DNA from: MB1-2 sp046566065
GTDB lineage: Bacteria; Actinomycetota; CADDZG01; WHSQ01
DNA: 29,575 bases
Assembly: GCA_046566065.1 (NCBI GenBank)
Contig: JBKHXK010000030.1
Span: 1-29,575, forward strand
Direction: 5' to 3'
Positions 1 through 7,450 of this stretch are shown here, one piece after another; within the stretch, counting starts at the first letter, position 1, and each line of letters begins with the position of its first letter. A program made the translations under genes and the position numbers. The notes beneath the pieces were generated by a model. That model had not been told where the DNA came from, did not search any database, and saw only the letters and a program-made list of their open reading frames with translations.

Positions 1-341
1 GCGAAGGTCACGGCGGGATTGAAGTGTGCTCCGGAAACCCCGCCGAAGGCGTAGACCAGGAACGTCAGCGCGAACGCGAACGCCAGCGCAACGGCGAGAA
101 GGTCTCCGACCGTGTTCGAGAGCAGTGCTCCGAAGACGCGGTCTTGACCCGGTGCCCCCTGCAGGATGTCGTTCAGACCTCCGAGCTTCTGCAGCGGGCC
201 GATCGCCAGCACCGTAGCGGCCCCCGTGCCGACCGCGACGAAGAGCAGGGTTCCGACGAACTCGGCCCCCAGTCGCCGTCCCAGCGGTGCCTGCTCTTCG
301 ACGTGGTGGTCGTGTAGTTCATGACGTTCTGCTACCGCCAT
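1..341 (-). CDS. Aquaporin / MIP-family channel, N-terminal part (cut by window edge)
   Basis: This is the first 113 codons of a membrane channel of the major intrinsic protein family, which passes water or small neutral solutes such as glycerol. The ATG lies at 341-339 and has an AAGGGGG ribosome site about 5 nt upstream. After a short His/Glu-rich cytoplasmic start (residues 7-17) the translation gives a first membrane helix (LGAEFVGTLLFVAVGTGAATVL), a second around residues 78-97, and then SGAHFNPAVTF. That is the first NPA box, which forms half of the selectivity pore. The second half, with the second NPA box and the aromatic/arginine filter, lies outside the window, so water and glycerol channels cannot be told apart. 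A loop of about 30 residues between helices 1 and 2 (LQKLGGLNDILQGAPGQDRV) is long for the family. Confidence 0.9.
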   Translation of the reverse strand, partial: MAVAERHELHDHHVEEQAPLGRRLGAEFVGTLLFVAVGTGAATVLAIGPLQKLGGLNDILQGAPGQDRVFGALLSNTVGDLLAVALAFAFALTFLVYAFGGVSGAHFNPAVTF

Positions 342-439
342 AAAGCCCCCTTCCTCGAGCGCTGGAGCGCCCTCTAGATCGTTCGATATGTCGTGGTTTC
401 CGGCCTCACCCTACAGAGGGGAGGTCCGAGAACCGGGGT

Positions 440-2404
440 TTACTCCTCGGCCGCCTGAGCGTCCGCCTTCTTGCGGATGTCATCCAAGATGGGAGCGTTC
501 TGCAGTGTGGTGACGTCACCCAGCTCCCGGTGCTCGGCCACATCGCGCAGGAGGCGGCGCATGATCTTGCCCGATCGGGTCTTCGGCAGGTCCTCGGTGA
601 ACACGATCGAATGGGGCCTGGCGATCTTGCCGATCACCTTGGCGACGTGCTCTCGAAGCTCTCTCATGAGGTCGTCGTTGCCTTCGTGCCCGGCCTTCGG
701 CGTCACGTAGGCGACGATCGCCTCACCTTGCTCCGGATGCCTGCGGCCGACCACAGCGGCTTCCGCCACCGAGGGATGGTCGACCAGCGCGGACTCGACC
801 TCGTAGGTGGACAGGCGGTGTCCCGAGACGTTCATCACGTCGTCGACGCGGCCCAGGAGCCAGTAGTAGCCGTCTTCATCGAGCTTGGCTCCATCGCCGG
901 GGAAGTAGGTGTCGTCCCCGTACTTCGAGAAGTACGTCTCGCGGTAGCGATCGTCGTCCTTATAGATCGTCCGCATCATCGACGGGAGCGGGCGCTTCAG
1001 GACCAGATAGCCGCCCCCGCCGGGACCGACCGGTTCACCTTTCTCGTCAACGACGTCGGCGAACACCCCGGGGAAGGGCTTCGTGGCCGAGCCCGGCTTC
1101 AATGTGGTGATGCCCGGCAGGGGAGTGATCGCGATCGCGCCGGTCTCCGTCTGCCACCACGTGTCGACCACGGGTGTCTTCCCGCCACCGATGAACTCCT
1201 GGTACCAGACCCACGCCTCCGGGTTGATCGGCTCCCCGACGGAGCCCAGCAGCCGCAAGGTCGAGAGGTCGTGACGCTGCGTGTACTCCGGCCCCCACTT
1301 CATGAAGGTCCTGATCGCGGTCGGGGCCGTGTAGAGGATCGTCACCCCGTACTCCTCGACGATCGACCACCACCGGTCCTTGTCGGGGAAGTCGGGAGCC
1401 CCTTCGTAGAGAACGGAGGTGCAACCGTTCGCGAGGGGGCCGTAGACGATGTAGGAGTGGCCGGTCACCCACCCGATGTCCGCCGCGCACCAGTAGACGT
1501 CACTCTCGGGTTTCACGTCGAAGATGTAGTGATGCGTGGACGACACGCCGGTCAGGTATCCGCCGGTGGTATGCACGATCCCCTTGGGCTTACCGGTCGT
1601 GCCGGACGTGTAGAGGATGTAGAGCATGTCCTCGGCGTCCATGGCCTCGGCCTCGCACTCGGACGAAGCTGCCCCGACGAGGTCGGAGTAGACGACGTCC
1701 CGGCCCTCCTGCATCGGTACGTCTTCTTCCGTGCGGCGCACGACGATGACCTTCTCGATGCTCGGCGTTCCCGCCACGGCTTCGTCGGCGTTCGCTTTCA
1801 GTGGGACTATCTCGCCGCGCCGGTAGCCGCCGTCTGCGGTGATCAATACGCGCGCTTCGGCGTCGTTGATCCGGTCGCGCAGTGCCTCCGCGCTGAACCC
1901 CCCGAACACGACCGAATGAGCGGCTCCGATGCGCGCGCAGGCGAGCATGGCGGCAGGAAGCTCGGGGATCATCGGGAGATAGATCGCGACCCTGTCACCC
2001 TTGCGAACGCCGAGATCCTTCAGCACGTTCGCCAGACGGCACACGTCTTCGAGTAACTGGCCGTAGGTCACGGTTCGCTTCTCGCCCGGCTCTCCGATCC
2101 AGTAGTAGGCGACGCGATCCGCGTGCGAGGCGACGTGGCGGTCGAGACAGTTGTGCGCCGCGTTCAGCTTGCCGCCGAGGAACCACTTGTGATGAGGCGG
2201 TGTCCACTCGAGCACCGTGTCCCACCGCTGGAACCAGTCGAGGCGCTCGGCTTGGCTCGCCCACCAACCGTCCGGGTCGCGTTCCGCCTCCGAATAGACC
2301 GAAGGGTCGTTCAGGAGAGCTTGTTCGACGAAGTCCTCCGGCGGGTCGAAGGTCCGCCTCTCGTCGAGCAGTGCCTCGAGTGTCTTGGTGACGTCGCCGT
2401 CCAT
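440..2404 (-). CDS. acsA: Acetyl-CoA synthetase (AMP-forming)
   Basis: A 654-residue cytoplasmic enzyme that turns acetate, ATP and CoA into acetyl-CoA, AMP and pyrophosphate, so acetate can enter central metabolism. The length is normal for the family. Visible signatures are the adenylate-forming P-loop YTSGTTGKPKG (residues 265-275), the DTWWQTETG motif that closes the acyl pocket (the Trp limits it to acetate-size substrates), and the C-terminal KTRSGKIMRR. In that last motif the second Lys (K613) is the catalytic residue that protein acetyltransferases switch off in known homologues. The ATG at 2404 follows an AGGGGGAGG ribosome site about 10 nt upstream. It lies 49 nt downstream of moaB on the same strand and may be transcribed with it. 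Identification is firm. Confidence 0.97.
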   Translation of the reverse strand: MDGDVTKTLEALLDERRTFDPPEDFVEQALLNDPSVYSEAERDPDGWWASQAERLDWFQRWDTVLEWTPPHHKWFLGGKLNAAHNCLDRHVASHADRVAYYWIGEPGEKRTVTYGQLLEDVCRLANVLKDLGVRKGDRVAIYLPMIPELPAAMLACARIGAAHSVVFGGFSAEALRDRINDAEARVLITADGGYRRGEIVPLKANADEAVAGTPSIEKVIVVRRTEEDVPMQEGRDVVYSDLVGAASSECEAEAMDAEDMLYILYTSGTTGKPKGIVHTTGGYLTGVSSTHHYIFDVKPESDVYWCAADIGWVTGHSYIVYGPLANGCTSVLYEGAPDFPDKDRWWSIVEEYGVTILYTAPTAIRTFMKWGPEYTQRHDLSTLRLLGSVGEPINPEAWVWYQEFIGGGKTPVVDTWWQTETGAIAITPLPGITTLKPGSATKPFPGVFADVVDEKGEPVGPGGGGYLVLKRPLPSMMRTIYKDDDRYRETYFSKYGDDTYFPGDGAKLDEDGYYWLLGRVDDVMNVSGHRLSTYEVESALVDHPSVAEAAVVGRRHPEQGEAIVAYVTPKAGHEGNDDLMRELREHVAKVIGKIARPHSIVFTEDLPKTRSGKIMRRLLRDVAEHRELGDVTTLQNAPILDDIRKKADAQAAEE

Positions 2405-2453
2405 GGTGGGTGCGCCTCCCCCTACGTCGTTCGTGCGTTGCGCTGCAGCGTAC

Positions 2454-2942
2454 TCAGCCGTGGGAGGTGTTACCGCTCAGCGTCTCCAGTGCATGGGGGA
2501 TCAGGCCCATGACCGCGTCGAGAGACTCACGCACCGCCTTCTCGCTGCCCGGGAGATTGAGCACCAGCGACTCGCCTCGTGCGCCTGCGACCCCTCGCGA
2601 CAGCGCGGCGAGCGGAGTGTGCAACAGACCCCCGGCGCGCATGACCTCTGCTATCCCCGGAGCCTCGCGGTCGAGGACGGCCTTCGTCGCTTCCGGCGTG
2701 ACGTCCCGGGGGCCGAGGCCGGTTCCGCCGGTGGTGATGACCAGCTGCGCGGACTGGCACGCTTCGATCAGCGCCCGCTCGATGTCCTCTCTTTCGTCGG
2801 GAACGACCGCTCGTCGGATGGGCGTGAACCCCTTGCGCTCGAGGGTCTGCTCGATCGCGTCCCCGGAGGTGTCGTCGCGTCGGCCCTCCGCCGCGCTGTC
2901 GCTGATAGTGAGGACCACCGCGGAGAACCTCAGCTCGCCCAC
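2454..2942 (-). CDS. moaB: Molybdenum cofactor biosynthesis protein MoaB/Mog family
   Basis: A 162-residue protein of the MogA/MoaB family, which adenylylates molybdopterin ahead of metal insertion (Mog) or is a close paralogue (MoaB). Clear marks are the N-terminal strand and DSAAEGRRDDTSG loop, ITTGGTGLGPRDVTPEAT (about residues 69-86), which binds the molybdopterin and nucleotide phosphates, and LNLPGS near the C-terminus. The GTG start at 2942 overlaps the preceding small membrane gene by 13 nt, and that gene overlaps moaE, so the three are probably co-translated. Sequence alone does not separate MoaB from Mog; the small single-domain size fits either. Confidence 0.93.
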   Translation of the reverse strand: MGELRFSAVVLTISDSAAEGRRDDTSGDAIEQTLERKGFTPIRRAVVPDEREDIERALIEACQSAQLVITTGGTGLGPRDVTPEATKAVLDREAPGIAEVMRAGGLLHTPLAALSRGVAGARGESLVLNLPGSEKAVRESLDAVMGLIPHALETLSGNTSHG

Positions 2943-3085
2943 CTCACCACGAGATCGACGAAGAGATCCACTATGAAGAGGAGAAGGGCGAGGATCACCA
3001 CGCCCGCGACTATCCGGAGGAACCAGGGCGTGCGGGTGTCGAGCTCGTCGTCTTCGTTGAGGGCTTCGAAGTCGGGCTCGTTCAC
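2930..3085 (-). CDS. Small single-pass membrane protein between moaE and moaB
   Basis: A predicted 51-residue protein I do not recognise. It has an acidic, soluble start (NEPDFEALNEDDELDTRTP) followed by one strongly hydrophobic segment (about residues 25-48) that ends in VVRWAS, so it should be a single-pass membrane protein. The start is chosen by coupling. The GTG at 3085-3083 overlaps the moaE stop in the tetranucleotide GTGA, and the gene's own TGA (2932-2930) lies inside the start of moaB. A longer reading from 3172 would only be moaE sequence in another frame. Both overlaps argue that it is a real gene of the molybdopterin operon. A role in anchoring or in a membrane-bound molybdoenzyme context is only a guess. 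Confidence 0.6.
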   Translation of the reverse strand: MNEPDFEALNEDDELDTRTPWFLRIVAGVVILALLLFIVDLFVDLVVRWAS

Positions 3086-3513
3086 GACCCGGCCCCCACC
3101 CAGGCCGAGCCGTCCGCGTAGAGCTCCTTCTTCCAGATCGGCACCTCGGCCTTGATCGTGTCGATCATCCACCTACACGCGTCCAGGGCCTCGGCGCGAT
3201 GGGGGGCCGCGCACGCGACGACGACGGTGGGCTCGCCCAGGGGGCAGCTGCCGGTGCGGTGGACAGCGACGACGCGCTCGAGTTCCCACTTCTTCTGGGC
3301 CCTCTGCGCGATCTCCTCCAGCGCAGCGGGAGCCAGCTCGGGGTGGGCCTCGTACTCCAGTGCCTCGACGGGGGTGTCGGTTCCGCCGGCGGCCGAGCTG
3401 CGCACGGTCCCCACGAACACGCCGAGCCCCCCACAGGACGGGTCGCTGGCCTCGACTATCAGCGCGCCCGGATCCAGAGGCTGCTCGGTCACTTCGGTGC
3501 GGATGTAGGCCAC
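3082..3513 (-). CDS. moaE: Molybdopterin synthase catalytic subunit MoaE
   Basis: The large subunit of molybdopterin synthase, which with thiocarboxylated MoaD converts precursor Z (cPMP) to molybdopterin. Family marks in order are GLGVFVGTVRSSAAG (the FxGxVR block), LEYEAHPELA, VVAVHRTGSCPLGEPTVVVA, and the C-terminal PIWKKELYADGSAWV, whose lysines lie at the active site. From the GTG at 3513 the protein is 143 residues, close to the usual length of about 150. The frame stays open to 3585, but that part reads through an inverted repeat and looks non-native. A GTG at 3534 is an alternative start. No moaD-like gene is visible here. Confidence 0.93.
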   Translation of the reverse strand: MAYIRTEVTEQPLDPGALIVEASDPSCGGLGVFVGTVRSSAAGGTDTPVEALEYEAHPELAPAALEEIAQRAQKKWELERVVAVHRTGSCPLGEPTVVVACAAPHRAEALDACRWMIDTIKAEVPIWKKELYADGSAWVGAGS

Positions 3514-3558
3514 GGCCTCATGCTGCCACGCCACGCCCGGGTCCCCGCGACCCGATCG

Positions 3559-3607
3559 CCGCTTTGGCAGATCCAGCCCGCCCACCGGGCTGGTTGTCCC
3601 AAAGCGG
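3559..3607. repeat. Two-tier inverted repeat between moaE and the epimerase gene
   Basis: A 49-nt imperfect palindrome with two separate perfect stems. The outer stem is CCGCTTTGG (3559-3567) against CCAAAGCGG (3599-3607). The inner stem is CCAGCCCG (3573-3580) against CGGGCTGG (3586-3593). They are separated by 5-nt internal loops on each side and closed by a 5-nt loop. It lies between two divergent genes, so it could be a leader hairpin of the moaE transcript, an operator, or a dispersed repeat. It has no T-run typical of a terminator. Confidence 0.75.
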
Positions 3608-3634
3608 TGGGCTCGGCTCGGTGGGCTCGGCTCG
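3607..3634 (+). repeat. 14-bp tandem repeat, two copies, upstream of the epimerase gene
   Basis: GTGGGCTCGGCTCG occurs at 3607-3620 and again, identically, at 3621-3634. It directly precedes the -10 box of the next gene, so it covers the usual -35 region. It could bind a regulator, or be a simple slippage duplication. Confidence 0.7.
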
Positions 3635-3640
3635 GTTGGC

Positions 3641-3646
3641 TATCCT
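3641..3646 (+). promoter_or_regulatory. -10 box of a leaderless promoter for the sqdB-like gene
   Basis: TATCCT (TAnnnT consensus) ends 6 nt before the GTG start. The expected transcription start therefore falls at the start codon, and no ribosome site is present. No convincing -35 box is visible. Confidence 0.6.
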
Positions 3647-3652
3647 GCCCCC

Positions 3653-4807
3653 GTGAAGATCCTCATCCTGGGCGGAGACGGCTATCTCGGCTGGCCGACC
3701 GCCATGCACCTCTCCGCCGCGGGCCACACCGTCGCCGTCGTCGACAACTTCCTTCGACGCGCCATGGCCACCGAGCTGGGGGCCGGGTCGCTTACGCCGA
3801 TCCAGTCCCTGCAGGAGCGCGTGCTGGCCTGGAGCGAGGTCTCCGGCAAGGAAATCCAGAGCTACATCGGGGACCTGGCCGACCCTGCCTTCGTCGACTC
3901 CATCTTCACGGGGTTCCGGCCCGACGCGATCGTCCACTACGGCGAGCAGCCGAGTGCTCCCTATTCGATGATCGATCGCAAGCACGCGGTCGAGACCCAG
4001 CGCAACAACGTGGAGGGCACGCTCAACGTGCTCTTCGCGATGCGCGACATCACGCCCGATGCGCACCTCGTGAAACTCGGCACGATGGGCGAGTACGGGA
4101 CGCCCGACATCGACATCGAAGAGGGCTACATCGAGATCAACCACAAGGGCCGCACCGACACCTTGCCGTTCCCCAAGCTGCCCGGCTCGATGTACCACCT
4201 TTCCAAGGTCCACGACTCGCACAACATCCATTTCGGCTGCCGCATCTGGGGCCTCCGAGCCACCGACCTGAACCAGGGCGTCGTCTACGGGATCCGTACC
4301 GAGGAGACCGATCTCGACGAGCGGCTCTGCACGCGCTTCGACTACGACGAGGTGCTGGGCACGGCCCTCAATCGCTTCTGCGTCCAGGCGGTCGTTGGGT
4401 ATCCGCTGACCGTCTACGGCAAGGGCGGACAGACTCGAGGCTTCTTGAACATCATCGACACGCTCCAGTGTGTGCGTCTCGCGGTCGAGAACCCGGCCGC
4501 TACAGGCGAGTTCCGGGTCTTCAACCAGTTCACCGAGCAGTGGTCGGTGCGGGACCTGGCCGAGAGGGTGCAGCGTGTAGCCGGCGAGATGGGCATCAAT
4601 GTGACGATCGACAAGATCGCCGATCCTCGTATCGAGGCCGAGGAGCACTACTACAACGCCGCCCACACGAAGCTCCTCGAGCTGGGCCTGGAGCCCCACC
4701 TGCTGACAGACGAGGTCGTCGCCCATCTGATCGAGACGATCCAGCGATACAAGGACCGCATCCTGCTGCGCCCGATCGCCCCCAAGACCAAGTGGGACCC
4801 CCGCTAG
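3653..4807 (+). CDS. sqdB: UDP-sulfoquinovose synthase-like NAD-dependent epimerase/dehydratase
   Basis: A 384-residue extended SDR protein resembling SQD1/SqdB (and archaeal Agl3), which makes UDP-sulfoquinovose from UDP-glucose and sulfite for sulfolipid or glycan sulfonation. Seen in order: the NAD-binding GGDGYLGWPTA at residues 7-17, GEQPSAPYSMID, the LGTMGEYGTPDIDIEEG block that carries the catalytic Thr, and YHLSK, the Tyr-x3-Lys pair. WGLRATDLNQGVVYG and KGGQTRGFLNI follow. In plant and cyanobacterial enzymes I recall EQRSAPYSM, so the Pro here is a difference, more like what I recall of Agl3. No sqdX/sqdD glycosyltransferase is next to it, so the acceptor is unknown. The GTG start is supported by a -10 box placed for a leaderless transcript. 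Confidence 0.85.
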   Translation: MKILILGGDGYLGWPTAMHLSAAGHTVAVVDNFLRRAMATELGAGSLTPIQSLQERVLAWSEVSGKEIQSYIGDLADPAFVDSIFTGFRPDAIVHYGEQPSAPYSMIDRKHAVETQRNNVEGTLNVLFAMRDITPDAHLVKLGTMGEYGTPDIDIEEGYIEINHKGRTDTLPFPKLPGSMYHLSKVHDSHNIHFGCRIWGLRATDLNQGVVYGIRTEETDLDERLCTRFDYDEVLGTALNRFCVQAVVGYPLTVYGKGGQTRGFLNIIDTLQCVRLAVENPAATGEFRVFNQFTEQWSVRDLAERVQRVAGEMGINVTIDKIADPRIEAEEHYYNAAHTKLLELGLEPHLLTDEVVAHLIETIQRYKDRILLRPIAPKTKWDPR

Positions 4808-4821
4808 AGCGCTGACCGGCC

Positions 4822-4862
4822 GGTTCCGACGCAGGCAGGAGCGCCCCGGGAACCGTCGAACC
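4822..4862 (+). terminator. Possible hairpin terminator after the sqdB-like gene
   Basis: GGTT-C-CGACG (4822-4831) can pair with CGTCGAACC (4854-4862), leaving one bulged C and a 22-nt loop. No T-run follows, so this is a weak call. It is the only structure seen between the two genes. Confidence 0.3.
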
Positions 4863-4902
4863 ATCCCTCAAGGAACCTTTTCTCAAGAGGAGATGGAACT
4901 CC

Positions 4903-5376
4903 ATGCGCAAGCTGATCGCCGTGGCCGCCGCACTAGGCCTCGTCGCGTCGCTGGGAGCGGCCCCCGCGGTTGCCGGCAAGAAGCCCGTCAAGGTCCACGA
5001 TTCCTTCGGCGCCACGCTGGCTCCCTTCCCGAAGCTCGCTGCCGTCGGCGACCCCCTCGGACTGACCAACCCCGGATGCACGGCCGGTCAGCAGGATGTC
5101 CACTGGGTCGCGCACGAGTTCACCGCTCCCGGCAAGGGCAACCTCCGGGTCTGGATGGAGGGTTTCACCGGCGATCACGACCTCTATGTCTTCGTTGACG
5201 ACGTGCCTCTCTTCAAGAGCGAGGGTGGACAGGTCCCCGTGGGAACGACCGAGATGGCTCCCGCCGAGGAAGAGATCTCGGCTCCCCTGAAGAAGGGTCA
5301 GACGGTCATGTTGGTGGCTTGCAACTGGCTCGGCGAGCCCGACGTCGTGGCTCACTACGAGGGCACCTTCAAGTAA
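4903..5376 (+). CDS. Small secreted protein, beta-rich (pre-peptidase C-terminal-like)
   Basis: A 157-residue protein of unknown function. Residues 1-24 form a clear Sec signal peptide (MRKLIAVAAALGLVASLGAA, then PAVAGKK), with probable cleavage after AVA. The mature part contains WVAHEFTAPGKGNLRVWMEGFTGDHDLYVFVDD. This alternating beta pattern with a DHDLYVFVDD strand resembles the pre-peptidase C-terminal (PPC) fold, in which the DxDLYV strand is typical. That is a pattern match, not a confirmed family. Two Cys (in NPGCTAG and LVACNWLG) could form a disulfide. The ATG at 4903 follows AAGAGGAG about 10 nt upstream. It appears to be a single-gene unit ending in a terminator. Confidence 0.8.
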   Translation: MRKLIAVAAALGLVASLGAAPAVAGKKPVKVHDSFGATLAPFPKLAAVGDPLGLTNPGCTAGQQDVHWVAHEFTAPGKGNLRVWMEGFTGDHDLYVFVDDVPLFKSEGGQVPVGTTEMAPAEEEISAPLKKGQTVMLVACNWLGEPDVVAHYEGTFK

Positions 5377-5396
5377 TCCGCAGACGGGCGTAGGGG

Positions 5397-5435
5397 AAGA
5401 GGCCGGTCGGCACGAGCCACCGGTCTCTTCTCATT
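5397..5435. terminator. Rho-independent-like terminator between convergent genes
   Basis: AAGAGGCCGGT (5397-5407) pairs with ACCGGTCTCTT (5419-5429) as an 11-bp stem with one G-T pair and an 11-nt loop. TCATT follows on the plus side. It sits between the stop of the secreted protein gene and the end of the oppositely oriented GNAT gene, so it may serve both directions. Confidence 0.7.
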
Positions 5436-6219
5436 AGTGGGGCCTGCGTAGGAACTGGTAGGTCATCCCGACGGCTTCGAAACCCAGCTTGGAGTAGAGC
5501 TCCCGGGGCCAGTCGTCCGCGTCGGCCACCAGGAACACCAGCTCGTGCCCCCACGCCTTCGCCTCGTGCAGCGCCCGGAGCACGGTCGCGGTGGCGAGGC
5601 CTTTGGAACGATGCTTCTCGAGCGTCGACACGTCTTCGATCTGGGCGGTGACGCCGTCCGAATAGAGCTCGCAGACAGAAGCGATCTCGCCGTCCGCGTA
5701 GGCCGCGAAGCAGCGCTTGTCGGTCACCTCGAAGAGGCGCCTCGCCAAGGTGTTCATCTGCTCGATCGCCTCCTCGGTGTCGAAGTAAGGCTCCTCGCGG
5801 TTGAAGCGCTCCCTGGCGCGGGTATGGAGCTCGGCCACGATCTCGTCGACGTCGACCGAAGCCGTTCGCTCCGGCTCCCGGCTATGGATCATGAACAAGA
5901 GCCGATCTGTGTCGTAACCCGCTTCCGTGAAAGCAGGGGCCAAGCTCCCTCCGATCGTCTCGTCGAGGACGACGACCTTTCGATGGTCGAGCCCGCGCGG
6001 CGCCATCAGACGATCGGCCTCGGACATCAAGCTCGCCGCATCCATCTCCTCGTCCGGCTTGTCGACCCGCACGAAGTTGACGTCGTAGATCGCCGGAAGT
6101 GTGGAGCAGAAGAGGGCCGTGCCCCAACGGAACGGCTCGGTCTCGTCCGTGAGGCGGTCCAGGATGGCGTTCTCGAACGCGAGGGCGCGGGCGAACGCCG
6201 CGCCGGGGTCCCTCCTCAC
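5434..6219 (-). CDS. GNAT-family N-acetyltransferase
   Basis: A 261-residue protein with a C-terminal GNAT domain. IEDVSTLEKHRSKGLATATVLRAL is motif A, in which R-S-K-G-L-A forms the acetyl-CoA pyrophosphate loop. WPRELYSKLGFEAVGMTYQFLR is the usual Tyr/Gly-Phe C-terminal block. The first 120 residues are a divergent GNAT-like half (VRVDKPDEEMDAASLM, then HRKVVVLDETIGGSLAPAFTEAGYD), so this may be a two-domain GNAT. The substrate cannot be inferred. The GTG start at 6219 lies one base after the stop of the isocitrate dehydrogenase gene, which suggests translational coupling. Confidence 0.85.
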   Translation of the reverse strand: MRRDPGAAFARALAFENAILDRLTDETEPFRWGTALFCSTLPAIYDVNFVRVDKPDEEMDAASLMSEADRLMAPRGLDHRKVVVLDETIGGSLAPAFTEAGYDTDRLLFMIHSREPERTASVDVDEIVAELHTRARERFNREEPYFDTEEAIEQMNTLARRLFEVTDKRCFAAYADGEIASVCELYSDGVTAQIEDVSTLEKHRSKGLATATVLRALHEAKAWGHELVFLVADADDWPRELYSKLGFEAVGMTYQFLRRPH

Positions 6220-6220
6220 C

Positions 6221-7294
6221 CTAGGTCTGGTCGAGCTGCGCGACGATCGCGTCCGCGACCTCGTCGGTCTTCGCGGGGGGCCCGACCGGTCTCAGGTCTC
6301 CGGTTCTGTGCTTGCCCTCGGCGAGCACGCGCGCGACTGCGCGCTCCAGGCGGTCGGCGTCGGCGGGTTGACCCAGATGGCGGAGCATCAGGACGGCAGA
6401 CAGCGTCATAGCGACGGGGTTCGCCAGGCCCTGGCCCGCGATGTCGGGGGCCGAGCCGTGGGTGGGCTCGAACACCGCGTACTCGCGGCCCAGGTTCATC
6501 CCGGGCGCAACGCCGAGTCCCCCTATCAGTCCGGCGCAGAGGTCCGAGATGATGTCGCCGTACAGGTTCGAGAGCACGATCACGTCGAGCTCGTGCGGAT
6601 GCCACACCAGCCACATCGCCAGTTCGTCCACCTGGATCGACTCGAACCCCACGTCCCGGTAGTCCTCGGCCAGGGTCTCCGCGGTCTGCAGCCACAGCCC
6701 GTCGGAGAACTTCATGATGTTGGCCTTGTGACCGAGCGTCACCTTGCGCCTGCGGTACTTCTTCGCATAGTCGAAGGCGAACCCCACGATGTCCTTCGTG
6801 GCCGTGATCGAGATGGGCTTCACCGAGACGCCCGAGTCCTTGGCGAGCGGGAACCCGTGGACGTAGCTCAGGTAGCCGCGCAGCTTGGCCAGCTCCTTCG
6901 AGTCCTTCTCGAACTCGATGCCCTCGTAGAGGTCCTCGGTGTTCTCGCGGACCACGACGATGTCGATCGCCTCGAAGCGTGACGGCACCCCGGCGTAGAG
7001 GCGGCACGGACGCACCGAGGCGTAGAGGTCGAGCTCCTGCCGAAGGGCAACGTTGATCGAGCGGAAACCCGTCCCCACCGGCGTCGTGACCGGGCCCTTC
7101 AGCGCCACCTTGTTCGTCTTGATCGATTCCAGGACGTGGGGCGGCAGGGGGTCGCCGTGCTTCTCGATGGCGGGCGCGCCCGCCTGGTGGACCTCCCATT
7201 CGATCCCGGCGTCGAGCGCGTCGATCACCTTCCGGGTCGCATCCGCGACCTCCGGGCCGATGCCGTCGCCGGGGATCAGAGTCACCTTCGCCAT
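6221..7294 (-). CDS. NAD-type isocitrate dehydrogenase (isocitrate/isopropylmalate dehydrogenase family)
   Basis: A 357-residue beta-decarboxylating dehydrogenase, most likely oxidising isocitrate to 2-oxoglutarate in the TCA cycle. Visible marks are the N-terminal VTLIPGDGIGPEV, GPVTTPVGTGFRSINVALRQELDLYASVRPCR (Ser/Asn and three Arg that grip the substrate), VVVRENTEDLYEGIE, and the late LSNLYGDIISDLCAGLIGGLG metal-binding block. The cofactor loop EPTHGSAPDIAGQGLANPVA is also present. The TGFRSINVALRQ stretch is typical of isocitrate rather than isopropylmalate enzymes. Homoisocitrate or tartrate activity cannot be excluded. The second metal block reads VDELAMWLVWHPHELDVIV, where the family often has VDN. 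The start is fixed by a leaderless -10 box. Confidence 0.9.
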   Translation of the reverse strand: MAKVTLIPGDGIGPEVADATRKVIDALDAGIEWEVHQAGAPAIEKHGDPLPPHVLESIKTNKVALKGPVTTPVGTGFRSINVALRQELDLYASVRPCRLYAGVPSRFEAIDIVVVRENTEDLYEGIEFEKDSKELAKLRGYLSYVHGFPLAKDSGVSVKPISITATKDIVGFAFDYAKKYRRRKVTLGHKANIMKFSDGLWLQTAETLAEDYRDVGFESIQVDELAMWLVWHPHELDVIVLSNLYGDIISDLCAGLIGGLGVAPGMNLGREYAVFEPTHGSAPDIAGQGLANPVAMTLSAVLMLRHLGQPADADRLERAVARVLAEGKHRTGDLRPVGPPAKTDEVADAIVAQLDQT

Positions 7295-7301
7295 GGCGAA
7301 G

Positions 7302-7307
7302 AGACTA
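7302..7307 (-). promoter_or_regulatory. -10 box of a leaderless promoter for the isocitrate dehydrogenase gene
   Basis: Read on the minus strand, TAGTCT is followed by 7 nt and then the ATG at 7294. No ribosome site lies between them. Confidence 0.6.
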
Positions 7308-7450
7308 AGGGAGAGCGGCCGGGCAACCTTCGGTCGCGTTGCTTCGTCAGATAGGCCGTAATCGGTAGAGAAAGATGCTGGTGTCGCGTGGTCGGTTGCC
7401 TCAAGCTGTGAGTGCTGGCATCAACCGGCTCGAACTCGAAGGGGGTCCAT

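Noticed and set aside
530..2056. Long plus-strand open frame opposite acsA
   Set aside because: Antisense shadow of a clear 654-residue enzyme; high GC keeps stops rare and the product has no recognisable motif.
3514..3652. Molybdenum cofactor riboswitch upstream of moaE
   Set aside because: The palindrome there is simple and lacks the multi-branched core that I would expect; kept only as an inverted repeat.
3518..4864. 448-residue minus-strand frame opposite the sqdB-like gene, and a 538-residue plus-strand frame from 3199
   Set aside because: Both are out-of-frame shadows; the sqdB-like frame has complete family motifs and correct codon bias.
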